Shown here: positions 1 to 9,361 of the stretch, in pieces
Layout: the number at the start of each line of letters is the position of its first letter
Position numbering within the stretch: the first letter of the stretch is position 1
Assembly (NCBI RefSeq): GCF_963583255.1
Contig: NC_084809.1
Location: forward strand, 563,001-627,000
Reading direction: 5' to 3'
Source: Pyrus communis
Taxonomy: Eukaryota; Streptophyta; Magnoliopsida; Rosales; Rosaceae
Length of the DNA stretch: 64,000 nt
Translations under genes and position numbers: made by a program
The notes under the pieces: generated by a model
What the model was told of the DNA's origin: nothing
Databases searched by the model: none
Seen by the model: the letters and a program-made list of their open reading frames with translations, nothing else

Positions 1-845
1 GTCTATGTTTGGACCTAATCCAAACTTATTTCTGTCAAGTTATGATTTTGGGCTTTTGCCCCGTGTGCCGAAGATGTTATTGGGCTTAATTCGGATTGAG
101 TGCAAACTCAAAGACGGTGCGTTTAGTCATTCCATTCTATCACTGACAAATGAAGCCTCGAGGAGGAGTCAATCCTTTTCTCTCGCTTGGTCAAAAGCAC
201 GTACACACAGGATGTGGATCTCCACTCAACATTTTACCAAAAATTCAGCATGGACCAAGCGATATCCATATCGCAATAGTTTTACATCCTTTTCTCTCGA
301 TTGAGAGATTGGAGGCTATCGGGAATCCCATCAACACAAGTCCAATCCTCTAGTCAACTAGGGTTTAGAGTTTTACTCCAGGTACAATACAAAGCTAGGG
401 TTTAGTCCTTTGTCCAACATGGCTTCTTATGTTGTAATTAGCCTAAAATTAAGGAATCATGTTCTCCTTGTTATTGTAAATAGATTAGGAAACAAGAAAA
501 ACAAAAAGTGGTAAAAAGATGATGATTACGAGGCCGGCCGTTATATTGTTTTCCAAATTTGCCTCAACAATTTTTAGAATTTAGATTTTACTAAATAGGA
601 CGTCATATAATATTTGTCATGACAACATGTCCACGTAAAAATGTGAATCTAATATATATATATACAACTCTCGAAAAATGTGTGTTGCACGAATCTCTAG
701 TTCACATTTATTTATAAAAATTAAACGCTTTTGGAGCGTAATTGCATTCACAATAAGAAAATATCACGATGTCTAAATTACAACTTTGAGAGTATACGAA
801 CCCGGCCCTTCTCTTATCAGAGAAGCTAAAACTGCTTGCATTCTT
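1..845. other. Spacer 3' of the F-box copy, no gene seen
   Basis: AT-rich spacer downstream of the minus-strand F-box copy. It holds a plus-strand frame of about 100 residues (5-304; longer, from 12568, in unit 1) with no recognisable domain or splice context, plus a short TA microsatellite near 652-664 that is longer in the other units (13259-13278). I do not call a gene here. Confidence 0.5.
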
Positions 846-2204
846 CTAGATAACTTCAACTTGGCATGTCTCTGAACCCTTTTGAAACAACAAAATTTCC
901 TTGCACAAGTCCTCTTTTGTAAGACATGCGGGATTACCTACGAAATTCCTTGTAGAAATAGTAATCTTATTCAAAACCTCACCGTAGTTTAACAAGTACT
1001 TGAGCACTTGAACCTCCTCCTGTTCTCCGTGGAATCCACGCATAGAGACAGTCTTAAGGTGTGACGAGAGACACCCCGGCACAAGCGTTGGTGGATTGAC
1101 TGGCTTGTAATCGTGATTCCATGCCGTACGATGAAGGTTTAAGATCAAGTGTTTCATACTAGGACATTTCTTGAGCAACTCTATTACAAGGTCCCAGCAA
1201 AAGCAACGAAGATCTAACTCCAGTTGGTTCAGATTCTCATAATCCGGCAGATAGCGTGCTTCCAGATACTGAGGAGCTAAAAATGTTAAATATTTAACAC
1301 TTGAAGTACCTGCAAGTAACTTAGATATATTGGGAACATAAGATGGATATCGATGCTTATGTTTTGGTGCTATATATTTGACGTGAACTTTGGCCTTGAC
1401 CAAAGATTTAGAATTGTCCAAAACATAATTCGACGTCAAAGAAGGCCAATCGATGTTGACATTGAGGTTTTCAAGTCTCGGGGCATCAACGAAAAACTTG
1501 CAGTCGAGATTATCAGTTGTTAACGTCTTCAGCTGAGGTGCGGAGATGTTAAGTTCCAAAACATCTCCACCCACGTTTTCAACTATAGTCAAATCTTCAA
1601 GAGCAGGGCAGTTCAGAAAGATCTTTACCCTTCTCTCATTAATATAGTCCCGAAACGTAACATGAAGGTACTTGAGGCTTGGGAAACAACCTGATGTAGA
1701 TGGACTATAGGTAAGACAATTTGTGTCCAACTTCAGACTCACCAATGATCTGCACTGGAAAACGCTAGGAGGCATTTCAAATTTCTCGAAGGAATCATAA
1801 TTATTATTACTAAACAAATAAAGATCAAGGTCAATGACATTGTTTTTTATGGCAGTGGATATCCATCTATGAATGCGAGAGAAATCTTCATCTTTGAAAG
1901 CGAAAGAGTGACAGTGAAGACATAGTCTTCTAATGTTTCATGATGAGCCGCATAATTTAATCACGCAGTCAACAAATCTCATAAACCTCGTTTGTTGTTG
2001 AGGTCCAGAAGAAAAATCTCTGCTATCAAACTGTAGGCTAATGGGAGCACTGGTACACCATACGTTGTTCCATCTTGTAGACAAAATCGTGGTCCGCACG
2101 GCATGTAAAGTTGGAAGGAACGAAAGTAAGTGACAAAGAATTGCATCCGGTAATTCACTGATCCTATCTCCAGGAGGAGTTTGGCGTTTTGCTTTCGAAT
2201 CCAT
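846..2204 (-). pseudogene. F-box/LRR/FBD gene copy broken by a premature stop
   Basis: This copy has the same length and start (complement of 2202-2204) as the intact 452-residue copies at 13461, 35586 and 55423. Codon 89, TGC (Cys) in the intact copies, is TGA here: plus-strand base 1938 is T instead of G. Translation from the normal start would yield 88 residues, essentially the F-box alone without LRR or FBD. The downstream frame stays open to the normal stop and could restart at a Met at 1817, giving an LRR/FBD protein with no F-box. No frameshift is present, so the mutation is recent. The copy also has a Copia fragment about 108 bp upstream of its start codon. A short F-box-only peptide could in theory still bind a SKP1-type adaptor, but that is speculation. 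Confidence 0.9.
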
Positions 2205-2262
2205 TGCTCCTTAAAGACGATCTTGTTGGTTTTGGAGTTCTGATCATACGAACATATGAATG

Positions 2263-2273
2263 GTATATATAGG
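2263..2273 (-). promoter_or_regulatory. TATA box of the broken F-box copy
   Basis: The minus strand reads CCTATATATACC about 60-70 bp upstream of the start codon, a normal distance for a plant TATA box plus short leader. In this unit only about 38 bp of native sequence remains beyond it before the Copia fragment begins. Confidence 0.6.
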
Positions 2274-2322
2274 CTAAAGACTAAGTTAGAGTTATCGGTT
2301 TTCTTGTAGTCATATCAGGCAA

Positions 2323-3603
2323 TTGGATGTACAAAATGCCTTCTTGCATGGATTTCTGAAGGAGGAAGTCTATATGCGACAACCTGCAGGTTTCATTGAT
2401 GAGCAGCATCCAACACATGTCTGCAAATTGCAAAGGAGTATATACGGGTTGAAACAAGCTCCGCGAGCCTGGTTTCAACGTTTTTCAGAGTTTTTGCTTC
2501 AATTAGGGTTTTAGGCATCCACGTGTGATTACAGTTTATTTGTTTTCAATAACTCTGGTGTCTACTTGATTTTATTGATCTACGTAGATGATATATTGTT
2601 GACAGGGAACAGTACTCGCCACATGTCTAGCTTGATATGTAAACTGGGCACTTTGTTTTCAATGAAGGACTTGGGGCCTCTTCATTATTTTCTGGGTGTC
2701 GAAGTAACCTATTGTGGTGATCAAATGCATTTGAATCAGGCCAAGTATGCTGTGGACTTGCTTCAGCGTACAAAGTTTTTGGATGCTAAACCAATTTCCA
2801 CTCCTGTTTCCTGCGGACAGAAACTCAGTGCTTACACTGGTGAGCCACATGACAATTCCGAGATGTATCGAAGTGTTGTTGGAGCACTTCAGTATTTAAC
2901 TATCACGCGACCAGATCTCTCCTATGCTGTAAACCAGGTTTGTCAGTTCATGCACTCTCCAAAGACTACTCACTGGATGGCAGTTAAGCGGATCCTTCGA
3001 TATGTTAAAGCCACACACAATCATGGTCTTGTGTATAAACCTGGTACTGCACAACTTACAGCATATTCTGATGCTGATTACGCTGGGAATCCTGATACAC
3101 GGCATTCCACAGGTGGTTTTTGCATTTACTTAGGGTCCAATCTCGTGTCTTGGAGTTCGAAAAAGCAGAAAACTGTCAGTAGGTCAAGTTCCGAAGCTGA
3201 ATATCGGCAGCTTGCTTATACTGCTGCAGAAGTATCATGGTTCCGCTCTCTATTTCGTGACTTACACTTGCATCTTGATAGACCAACAATCTGGTGTGAC
3301 AATGTTTCCTCCATTGCCCTTGCTTCAAATCCAGTTTTTCACTCCCGTACCAAACACTTGGAGGTGGATTATCATTATGTTCGTGAGAAAGTGGTTCGTC
3401 AAGAGTTATTTGTGAATTTCATATGTTCTCAAGACCAGATTGCTGATCTGTTTACAAAAGGATTGTCCTCTTCACGGTTCAAGCATCTTGTTTCCAAGCT
3501 TCCAGTTGTTTCTCCTCCTGTCAGCTTGCGGGGGGCTGTTAAACCAAGTCCGAGTCTTGCTAAGTGGCTGCCATCATTACAACTACAGTCATCATTGTCA
3601 TAA
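2323..3603 (+). pseudogene. Copia pol remnant (reverse transcriptase + RNase H)
   Basis: Partial polyprotein. The N-terminal part has the Copia RT block [19 protein letters not shown]. After an in-frame TAG at 2512-2514 the same frame resumes and carries the catalytic YVDD motif (LLIYVDDILLTG), the KDLGPLHYFLGVEV block, and an RNase H domain with SDADYAG, SRSSSEAEY, WCDN and HSRTKHLEVDYHYVRE. It ends after the typical IADLFTKGL. The single stop codon and missing upstream domains make it inactive. The ORF is otherwise well preserved, so the insertion is young. It would have acted in cytoplasmic virus-like particles to make cDNA of the element. Confidence 0.93.
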
Positions 3604-3624
3604 AGGAAAGAGAGCAAGAGGACA

Positions 3625-3836
3625 TGTGAATGCTGACTCATGGACAGCAGGGAAGACATTTTTATTATTGCTGTGCTATTGCTCCGAGTGCTATGGTGTG
3701 CTGTTAATGAGCTGCTGCATGTGTGGAGTGCAGTCCTTGTCTTTTAAATTGTAAAGTTGTATATTGTAGTGTATATAACAAAGCCTTCCCGTAAGGCTTA
3801 GAATATAATGAATTATTAAGATCAGAAATTCTTACA
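3625..3836 (+). repeat. Copia 3' LTR
   Basis: A purine-rich tract (about 3602-3622) precedes a segment that begins TGTGAATGCTGACTC and ends CAGAAATTCTTACA. Inside are a TATA-like GTATATAAC and a short hairpin AAGCCTTCCCGTAAGGCTT, typical of the promoter/poly(A) region of a Copia LTR. The left edge is inferred because no 5' LTR is available for comparison. Confidence 0.6.
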
Positions 3837-4239
3837 GGTTAGAGATTAAGTCCAACACATCTAAGGGCTTACTTGTGAAACAAGGGATTAAAATTAGCGA
3901 GAGAACTAACTCCTTGCGGTATTGGTATATTTAAATTTGATACCGATCCTATATAGATATATATCCGGATTACGTACTGTGTGAGAAAGTAAAGGAATTT
4001 GGAGCTAAAATTATTTATTCAAAATCAATGAAATCTTTGTAAGTTAGTCATATATCAGTGATCGATTATTGTTTTGAACCTCAATAAAATATTTTGATTA
4101 ATTAGGCACAAATTAACGAGCAATGCTATAGTGAGAAAGTGACTCTTCTACCCTTCTCTCTTTCACTTTGCTACTCTCCCCGTGCAAGAACTTCCACCCA
4201 ACAAATTAAATTTACCAAAATAATTGAATTAACACCCCA
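3837..4239. other. Spacer between F-box promoter side and CACTA end
   Basis: No gene seen. The segment is shared by all units (14929-15330, 37054-37455, 56891-57292). Its last 90 bases (CTTTCACTTTGCTACTCTCC through AATTAACACC) recur near 4968-5059, showing that this flank and the one after the Cassandra fragment are internal paralogues. Confidence 0.55.
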
Positions 4240-4442
4240 CACTACAAAAAAATGGGCCTTTTCGGACGGACAAAAAGCGTTGCGAAAGCGGCTAAAAGCG
4301 TCGCAATAGTCCTTTTACGACAGGCCTGCGACGGGTAGCAACGCATCGCAACAAAGTGGCGTCGTAAATGTTTGGTCGATTATATACAACGCTTTAAGCG
4401 CGTCGCAAATAGTATTAACTACGGACTTGCGACGTCAACTTA
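4240..4442 (+). mobile_element. 5' terminal fragment of a CACTA transposon
   Basis: Begins CACTACAAAAAAATGGGCC and carries subterminal GCGTCGCAA / TTGCGAC repeats, as in the complete elements at 15331, 37456 and 57293. In this unit it is cut after about 203 bp by the large deletion. Confidence 0.85.
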
Positions 4443-4446
4443 TTTG
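4437..4446. other. Breakpoint of the unit-0 deletion
   Basis: Left of the junction the sequence matches unit 1 up to CAACTTA (15527-15533). Right of it, it matches unit 1 from TTATTTGATATT (26554 onward). The bases TTA are common to both sides, a 3-bp microhomology. In unit 1 coordinates about 11.0 kb is missing; about 8.7 kb if the ancestor lacked the solo LTR. Confidence 0.88.
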
Positions 4447-4803
4447 ATATTATATATTTGGTTTTCTGACTCTTTTCTTAGTAATTTATTAATTTTTACA
4501 ATATATGTTTGTTGGAATGATTGCGGTCTGGCCTCTCCTCCGATTTGGCCTCTTTCCTTTTAATGGATTTATTTTTTATTGCAGTTTGATAATGGATTTA
4601 TGGCTCTATTTTGCAGCCAAATGTGAGACTGCATTTTAAGACGTCTGCAAAACCCGATTGGCGACTGCAAATTGCAAAACTCCTCGTCTACGAATTTCAG
4701 ATTGGCATGGTTTGCTAGCTTGGGTTGATAATATTAGGTACTTTTTATAATGTATATTAGTAATTTTCTATTATATAGTTGGAATGATATGTGCAATGAT
4801 AAT

Positions 4804-4971
4804 TGTCACATCCCGCCCCGGGCCCCATCACATCTCTGGCTCGACTCCATCGTAACACGATATTGTCCGGTTTGGGCCCCAAACACACTCTCACGATTTT
4901 GTTTCTGGGAACTCACGAGCAACTTCCCAAGAGGTCACCCATCCTGGGATTGCTCTAGCCCAAACTCGCTT
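4804..4971 (-). mobile_element. Truncated Cassandra TRIM LTR (reverse)
   Basis: The minus strand reads as the 3' part of a Cassandra LTR. It includes the end of the 5S-like segment (CCCAGGATGGGTGACC), then TGAGTTCCCAGAAACAAAA, GACAATATCGTG, GGAGTCGAGCC and the terminus GGCGGGATGTGACA. The 5' half of the LTR is missing, cut near AAGCGAGT. Confidence 0.8.
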
Positions 4972-5059
4972 TCACTTTGCTACTCTCTTTCACTTTGCTA
5001 CTCTCCCCGTGCAAGTCCACCCAACAAATTAATTTTACCAAAATAATTGAATTAACACC

Positions 5060-5062
5060 CCA
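5060..5062. other. Paralogous unoccupied CACTA target (CCA)
   Basis: Here AACACC-CCA-AGACCC is uninterrupted. The same flanks at 15322-15330 and 19376-19384 enclose the CACTA element with CCA on both sides. This paralogue therefore shows the pre-insertion state. It recurs at 27175-27177 in unit 1. Confidence 0.8.
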
Positions 5063-5449
5063 AGACCCGATCTCTCCCTCCCAACCATTGACAGTGCCAG
5101 GTCTCATTTGGTATTAATGTTATATTGAATTTTGGTGTATGCCTATTTAACTGAAAAATTATAGGGTGGGAGAGAGAGATGCAACACGAAGGAGAGAGAA
5201 TTTGATGAATTGTAATGTGGATGTTATGTCACCTTATTATTCGTTTATTTATTTATAATAGTAGGAATGTAAATTGCTTACCTTTTAGTTATTACAACTA
5301 TCTAAAAGATACCACAGAATCCTAATATGATTTATGCAATCACTTTTCTAACCAAATTAAGACTGCAACATATTTTTATTATTTATTATTTTATTTACAA
5401 ATCATAGTTTTGTGCGTGGATCAAATATCAATTCCCCCCCACCACCCAA

Positions 5450-5787
5450 AAAAGAAAAGAAAAAGAGAATATATTATGTAGAGTGATTGGGTATGATTTG
5501 GTTTGGTCGGTCGGTTTTATTTGTAATTTTCTTTTTTGAAAAAAAATATTGTTCCTCCTGGAATGTGGAAGAATGTGAAAGTTAATTTTTGGGGTATTTT
5601 AGTTCCCTCCCCCTCCCCCCCCCCCCCAAAAAAAAAGAAAAGAAAAAGAGAATATATTATGTAGAGTGATTGGGTATGATTTGGTTTGGTCGGTCGGTTT
5701 TATTTGTAATTTTCTTTTTTGAAAAAAAATATTGTTCCTCCTGGAATGTGGAAGAATGTGAAAGTTAATTTTTGGGGTATTTTAGTT
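5450..5787. repeat. Local tandem duplication, about 180-bp period
   Basis: A block running from GAATATATTATGTAGAGTG to TTTTTGGGGTATTTTAGTT occurs twice in a row (first copy to 5604, second to 5787), separated by a C-rich/A-rich stretch. In units 1 and 2 (about 27563-27901 and 47411-47741) the first copy has lost 5 bp after GGTCGGTTT; unit 0 has not. Confidence 0.8.
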
Positions 5788-5858
5788 GGATGAAGAAAGA
5801 GTTCAGGGTTTGGGATGTTGGGCGGAAGAGAGATCGGATTTTGGCTTGTTTTAGTTGA

Positions 5859-6287
5859 GGGTAATGCTACGTAAACTAAATTTGTAGATAAAATTTTGCA
5901 AACTAAATGACATGAAAGACGATGGTTGAGTTATTACATAAGCATTGATAAACGTGGTATTTCCTAATGATGACACATCATTTAGTTTACAAATTAACTA
6001 AATGACATGGAAGGTGATGATTAGGTTGTTACTTAAGCATTGATAAACGTACTAATTCCTATTGGTGACACATCATTTAGTTTACAAATTTAGGAGAGAT
6101 TTTTCAATGTGACCGTCACACGGGGTGGTACACCACGTGTTGCTATATAAATGGTGGGATGTGTGTTAAAAAATTAATAACTTAAAAAATAAAAATTTTC
6201 ACTACTTACATAAAAACATGTGGTGTACCACCTGTATTCCCGTCACAACTAAAAATTTGTTCAAATTTAGCTTCCCTAGCATCACCC
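5859..6287. mobile_element. MITE with GGGTAATGCTA termini, interrupted by another MITE
   Basis: The terminal inverted repeats are GGGTAATGCTACGTAAACTAAATTT and, at the far end, a stretch complementary to GGGTGATGCTAGG. The interior has a direct repeat of about 95 bp (AACTAAATGACATG ... CATCATTTAGTTTACAAATT). A 168-bp element lies inside (6094-6261). An uninterrupted relative is at 19773-20023. The superfamily is not assigned. Confidence 0.65.
6094..6261. mobile_element. Mutator-type MITE, 168 bp, 9-bp TSD
   Basis: The imperfect inverted ends of about 45 bp (GAGAGATTTTTCAATGTGAC / complement of GTCACAACTAAAAATTTGTT) include the shared core GGTGGTACACCAC. It is flanked by CAAATTTAG at 6085-6093 and 6262-6270. 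The paralogous site at 19998-20006 has a single CAAATTTAG and no insert. A 9-bp duplication and GAGA termini fit Mutator-like MITEs. Confidence 0.8.
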
Positions 6288-6509
6288 TTTAGTTGAAGAC
6301 CACTACTCATCTAGTAATTATGTAAAACATTTACCCGCGAATGTGGAAATTGATTTGTGCAAAATAAGCATAGATGTGGGCATAGACATGTGTTTATGCA
6401 ATAATACAAGGCAGAAAAATAATATTTCAACTAGGAACATTATAGAAGATCCTTAGCTCCGCACAGTATAGAGATTAGCATACTTCGCCCAAGTTCGATT
6501 CCCACACCA

Positions 6510-6534
6510 CCCCCCCCCCCCCCCCCCCCCCCCC
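6510..6534. repeat. Poly-C tract followed by poly-T
   Basis: An uninterrupted run of 25 C. The same tract is 26 C in unit 1 (28624-28649) and 18 C in unit 2 (48465-48482), and a T-run follows about 20 bp later. Length differences here may be real or sequencing and assembly noise. Confidence 0.85.
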
Positions 6535-7210
6535 AAATCTAACTAATGACCCTTTTTTTTTTTTTTTTAAAACCTCTTTCTATCACCAATTCAAGACGAA
6601 CAGTCGAAGTAGAAGGATCATCAATGCGGAAACAATCTGAATTGAATTGGTCTCAAAATCAATATTTTGTAAACCTTTTTGATAACCAATTCGAGACCAA
6701 CCCTCAACTAGAGTCGCAGATTACCACCCCTACACCAAAGCCAGGCAAAAGTTCCATATTTGCCGTGTTCGTGTCGTTTTCGTATAATACATGTTATCTT
6801 AAAGGTTCATGTCATGTTACATCCATTATCTTAACGTACGGATTCTTAACAAGTCGGGTCATTTTACCCCGTTATGACCCGTTAAGAATTCTTTTTCTTC
6901 CTAAATTTGCTCATATCACATTACCACATAAATATTACTTAAAAACAAAAAACCACAAATTTCACCAACCCTAGAAACGAAAAACCCTAAATTGAAGAAA
7001 CGAAACCAATCTTAACTTGAAAACTAATTCGAAGCAAAACCCTATATTTTCAAAGTAATTCGAAAGAATCAAATAGGAAGTAAAAGGTAAACTCATACTA
7101 AAAAGTCGAATACGAATGCGAAGTAAAAGTTATAAATGGTAATCATAAGAAGAAGTAAAAGTATATAATTGTTTTTCAGATAAAGGTAACATCTGAAACG
7201 TACGCAGCCA

Positions 7211-8051
7211 TCACTCGATATCGATCTCGATCATGTCACGCACACCTCGCGATGGCAGCACCCTTGAAAAAGAAAAAGAAAACTACAGTCAGTTAAAAAC
7301 CCACATGATACAAATTATTAAAACTTAAAAGGGAATTAAGCAAATGAAATCAAGCAAGCAAGATGTTCAGAGACGTACCTTTTAACCTGAAACATGTGGA
7401 TTGCAAACAAATGCTCCCTCATCTTAGCTATCTCACCCCTGCGCCTCGCGGGCTCCCCAACCTTGAAGGCAGTTCCAGGCATCCTCCCTGTAGACCCCGA
7501 GGCATAGCGTTTCTTCAGCGACCAGGAGGAATACTTCACTTCAAATCTAAGTCTGCACCTTCGCACATAGCCGTCATCCAACCTGACCAAAATGTTGTGT
7601 ACATCATTCCAGCTTGTCAGCTGCTGGCGGGTTGCTTCGCCAAGCCTGAAAATCCTCTTGCCCAGGTGCATGAACACGGGCACATTGGCAGAATGCGTGT
7701 CTTCTTGCCGAATGTTCCTGACATAGTTTTTGGTCAGGAGCCCAGAACCAAGAATCAGGGCAAGCACACAAAATAATGCTTCGATTGGGAAACAGATGGA
7801 GTTGTAGCCAGCCAAATTAAAATTTAAAGGGTTTAAAATCACATAAATATATCAAGTCATTTCTCAAATTCCAAGAAGCTGAATTTATACACATATGATA
7901 GTAAATAAGCAAGTGAGTCAGTCCTACCAGACACGGGGCCTCGCCATTTCTTCAACATTAGGAAGCATTTCTTCAACATTAGGAATCATTTCTTCGGATC
8001 GCGCGACACCGCCTTCCAAAACAATTTGAAAGAAAAATAAATAAACATTTT

Positions 8052-8102
<51 letters not shown>

Positions 8103-8272
8103 CTTCGGATCGAGCGTCACCGCCTTCCAAAACAATGGAAAGAAATATAAAGAAAACGAACGAGAGAAAAAGAGAGAAAGAGAGAAAGAGAGAGAGAGAG
8201 AGAGAGATGGAGACCTGCCATTTCTTCAACATTAGGAAGCATTTCGCTGCATTGATCGTCACCGCCTCCCAT
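7211..8272 (-). CDS. Unrecognised multi-exon gene or captured fragment (unit 0)
   Basis: I do not recognise the family. A plausible first exon (8215-8272) starts MGGGDDQCSEMLPNVEEMA and ends at a GT donor. The next stretch is CT-rich with repeated LEGGxARSEE and PNVEEM-like segments (7981-8130). The best-supported part is the end of the gene. A long open exon (somewhere below 7842, down to 7379) is rich in basic residues (YVRRCRLRFEVKYSSWSLKK, then EPARRRGEIAKMREHLF) and closes at a strong AAAAG/GTACGT donor. It joins in phase to a last exon (7211-7262) encoding VLPSRGVRDMIEIDIE and a stop. A hydrophobic run upstream could be a membrane segment or intron. The middle exons are unresolved. The flanks are transposon sequence, so capture is possible. 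Confidence 0.4.
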
Positions 8273-8293
8273 AGCAAGAAAAATCAAGAAAGC

Positions 8294-8335
<42 letters not shown>
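8052..8335. repeat. Three GA/CT microsatellites
   Basis: GA-rich runs at about 8052-8098, 8164-8206 and 8297-8333, separated by exon-like pieces of the minus-strand gene. On the minus strand they are CT tracts, as in plant 5' leaders and promoters. Tract lengths differ between units. Confidence 0.85.
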
Positions 8336-8364
8336 CAGAGCTTCAGCAGAGAGAGGAGCTGAGT

Positions 8365-8517
8365 ATGGAGAAGTCACTATCGCCTTTGTACCCAGCTCGA
8401 AGGAAAGACCGTTATCCACGTGGCCGAACCGGCTGTATCAAATGGAGAAGTCACTAACCGTCTCTGTACCCAGCTCGAAGGAGAGACCGTTATCCACGTG
8501 GCCGAACCGGCTGCAAC
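8365..8517. repeat. 77-bp tandem repeat, two copies
   Basis: ATGGAGAAGTCACTA to CCGAACCGGCTG occurs twice in succession (from 8365 and 8442). The paralogous flank after the MCM2 fragment (about 23056-23124) has a single copy. The plus strand stays open through it, but I see no known domain. Confidence 0.75.
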
Positions 8518-9204
8518 GGATTTGATATTTTGCAATTGGTGTACCGTTTTGGTTTCCTAAATGTAAGTGACGTATCTTTAATTGTTTGAAAATTTTAAAT
8601 TCGTTTATAATACATTTGTGTATGATTTGTCAAAATTGTTTCTTTTAAAACTGCAAAACTAATATAGAAGTACATGCATGTTTTTCACGTTATTTTCATA
8701 TGTACTGAGTTTTGTCGATTCTTCAAATCTTTATTCATAGTTTGGTGTGGAAGCATATTTTTCAATCTTGATGTGTATTTCAGACTGCTCTAATCCAGGT
8801 GGTCAAAGTTTCAAATTCGTATGTAAGTGCAGCAAGCACGCTACCTCGAAAAATTACTGGCCTAATCAACGTATGCCAGCTTATTATGTAAATTTCCACA
8901 CTTCATCCATCCCCAACCACTCAAGGAGAGTTTCTTTTTACCAAAAACGTTTGCTTCTATCTCGTTGTGGTACATATTTGAACATATGTCAATGTAGCAT
9001 GATAAATAAATTACACATCAACTCGTACAAGTTCTAGATCTCGACTCGACATAAAGAAGTAATTTAACCAACAAATATATCGATGTAGCATGATAAATAA
9101 ATTACATTTGTCGATATTTACCAAAAATTTATCCGGTATAAGTATCAAGAGAGACGTGCAAGTAAATTCAGCATAGGTTGGGCAATATCAAATATCCTAG
9201 TAGT
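8518..9204. other. Non-coding flank between tandem repeat and RNR fragment
   Basis: AT-rich sequence with a parallel copy at about 23125-23826 in unit 1. It holds a repeated phrase ATGTAGCATGATAAATAAAT (about 8992 and 9084). A 96-codon plus-strand frame (8747-9037) is broken in the paralogous copy and is not a credible gene. Confidence 0.5.
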
Positions 9205-9319
9205 TTCCAGGACGATGTCGTCCGAAGCGGCAAAGGAGGCGAGGATGTGCGAGACGAAGGGCCTCTCGCCGTCGAATAAGGCTTCCCATAGGCGGATGTC
9301 GTGCCAGAGGTCGACCTCT
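9205..9319 (-). pseudogene. Ribonucleotide reductase small-subunit fragment (shorter copy)
   Basis: The minus strand encodes [20 protein letters not shown] then [18 protein letters not shown]. This matches the N-terminal helix region of the class I RNR R2 subunit (plant RNR2/TSO2 type), which ends in FFAASDGIVLE in family members. The WTAE segment that would precede it is replaced by a CACTA end, and downstream homology stops after IVLE. None of the later iron-ligand or radical-tyrosine region is present. It lies in an 85-codon chimeric frame whose first 28 codons are CACTA and flank sequence. Confidence 0.8.
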
Positions 9320-9361
9320 GTCGTAAATAGAGGGTCGCAAAAGAGTCTTTTTCTTGTAGTG
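9316..9361 (+). mobile_element. 3' terminal remnant of a CACTA element fused to RNR fragment
   Basis: CTCTGTCGTAAATAGAGGG to TCTTTTTCTTGTAGTG matches the last 46 bp of the complete CACTA (ending 19375), followed by the same CCAAGACC flank. CTCT is common to the CACTA and to the RNR fragment at the junction, suggesting microhomology-mediated deletion between the two. Confidence 0.8.

Larger units (their letters stand above)
2312..3836 (+). mobile_element. 5'-truncated Ty1/Copia retrotransposon
   Basis: About 1.5 kb present only in unit 0. The other units read CTTGTAGTCCGGTTAGAG straight through; here CTTGTAGT is followed by the Copia sequence and then GGTTAGAG. The insert begins inside the reverse transcriptase domain and runs through RNase H to a 3' LTR ending CTTACA. 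There is no 5' LTR, gag, protease or integrase, and no clear target-site duplication. The end therefore arose by 5' truncation or end-joining rather than ordinary integration. Confidence 0.92.

Noticed and set aside
846..2204. Two separate genes (846-1817 and 1938-2204)
   Set aside because: They are one reading frame split by a single TGA; the intact copies show one continuous 452-codon gene.
7363..7776. 137-codon plus-strand frame
   Set aside because: It is antisense to the spliceable minus-strand exon that ends in phase at a strong donor; the minus strand is better supported.
8052..8335. Proteins made of Arg-Glu or Ser-Leu repeats
   Set aside because: These are translations of GA/CT microsatellites.
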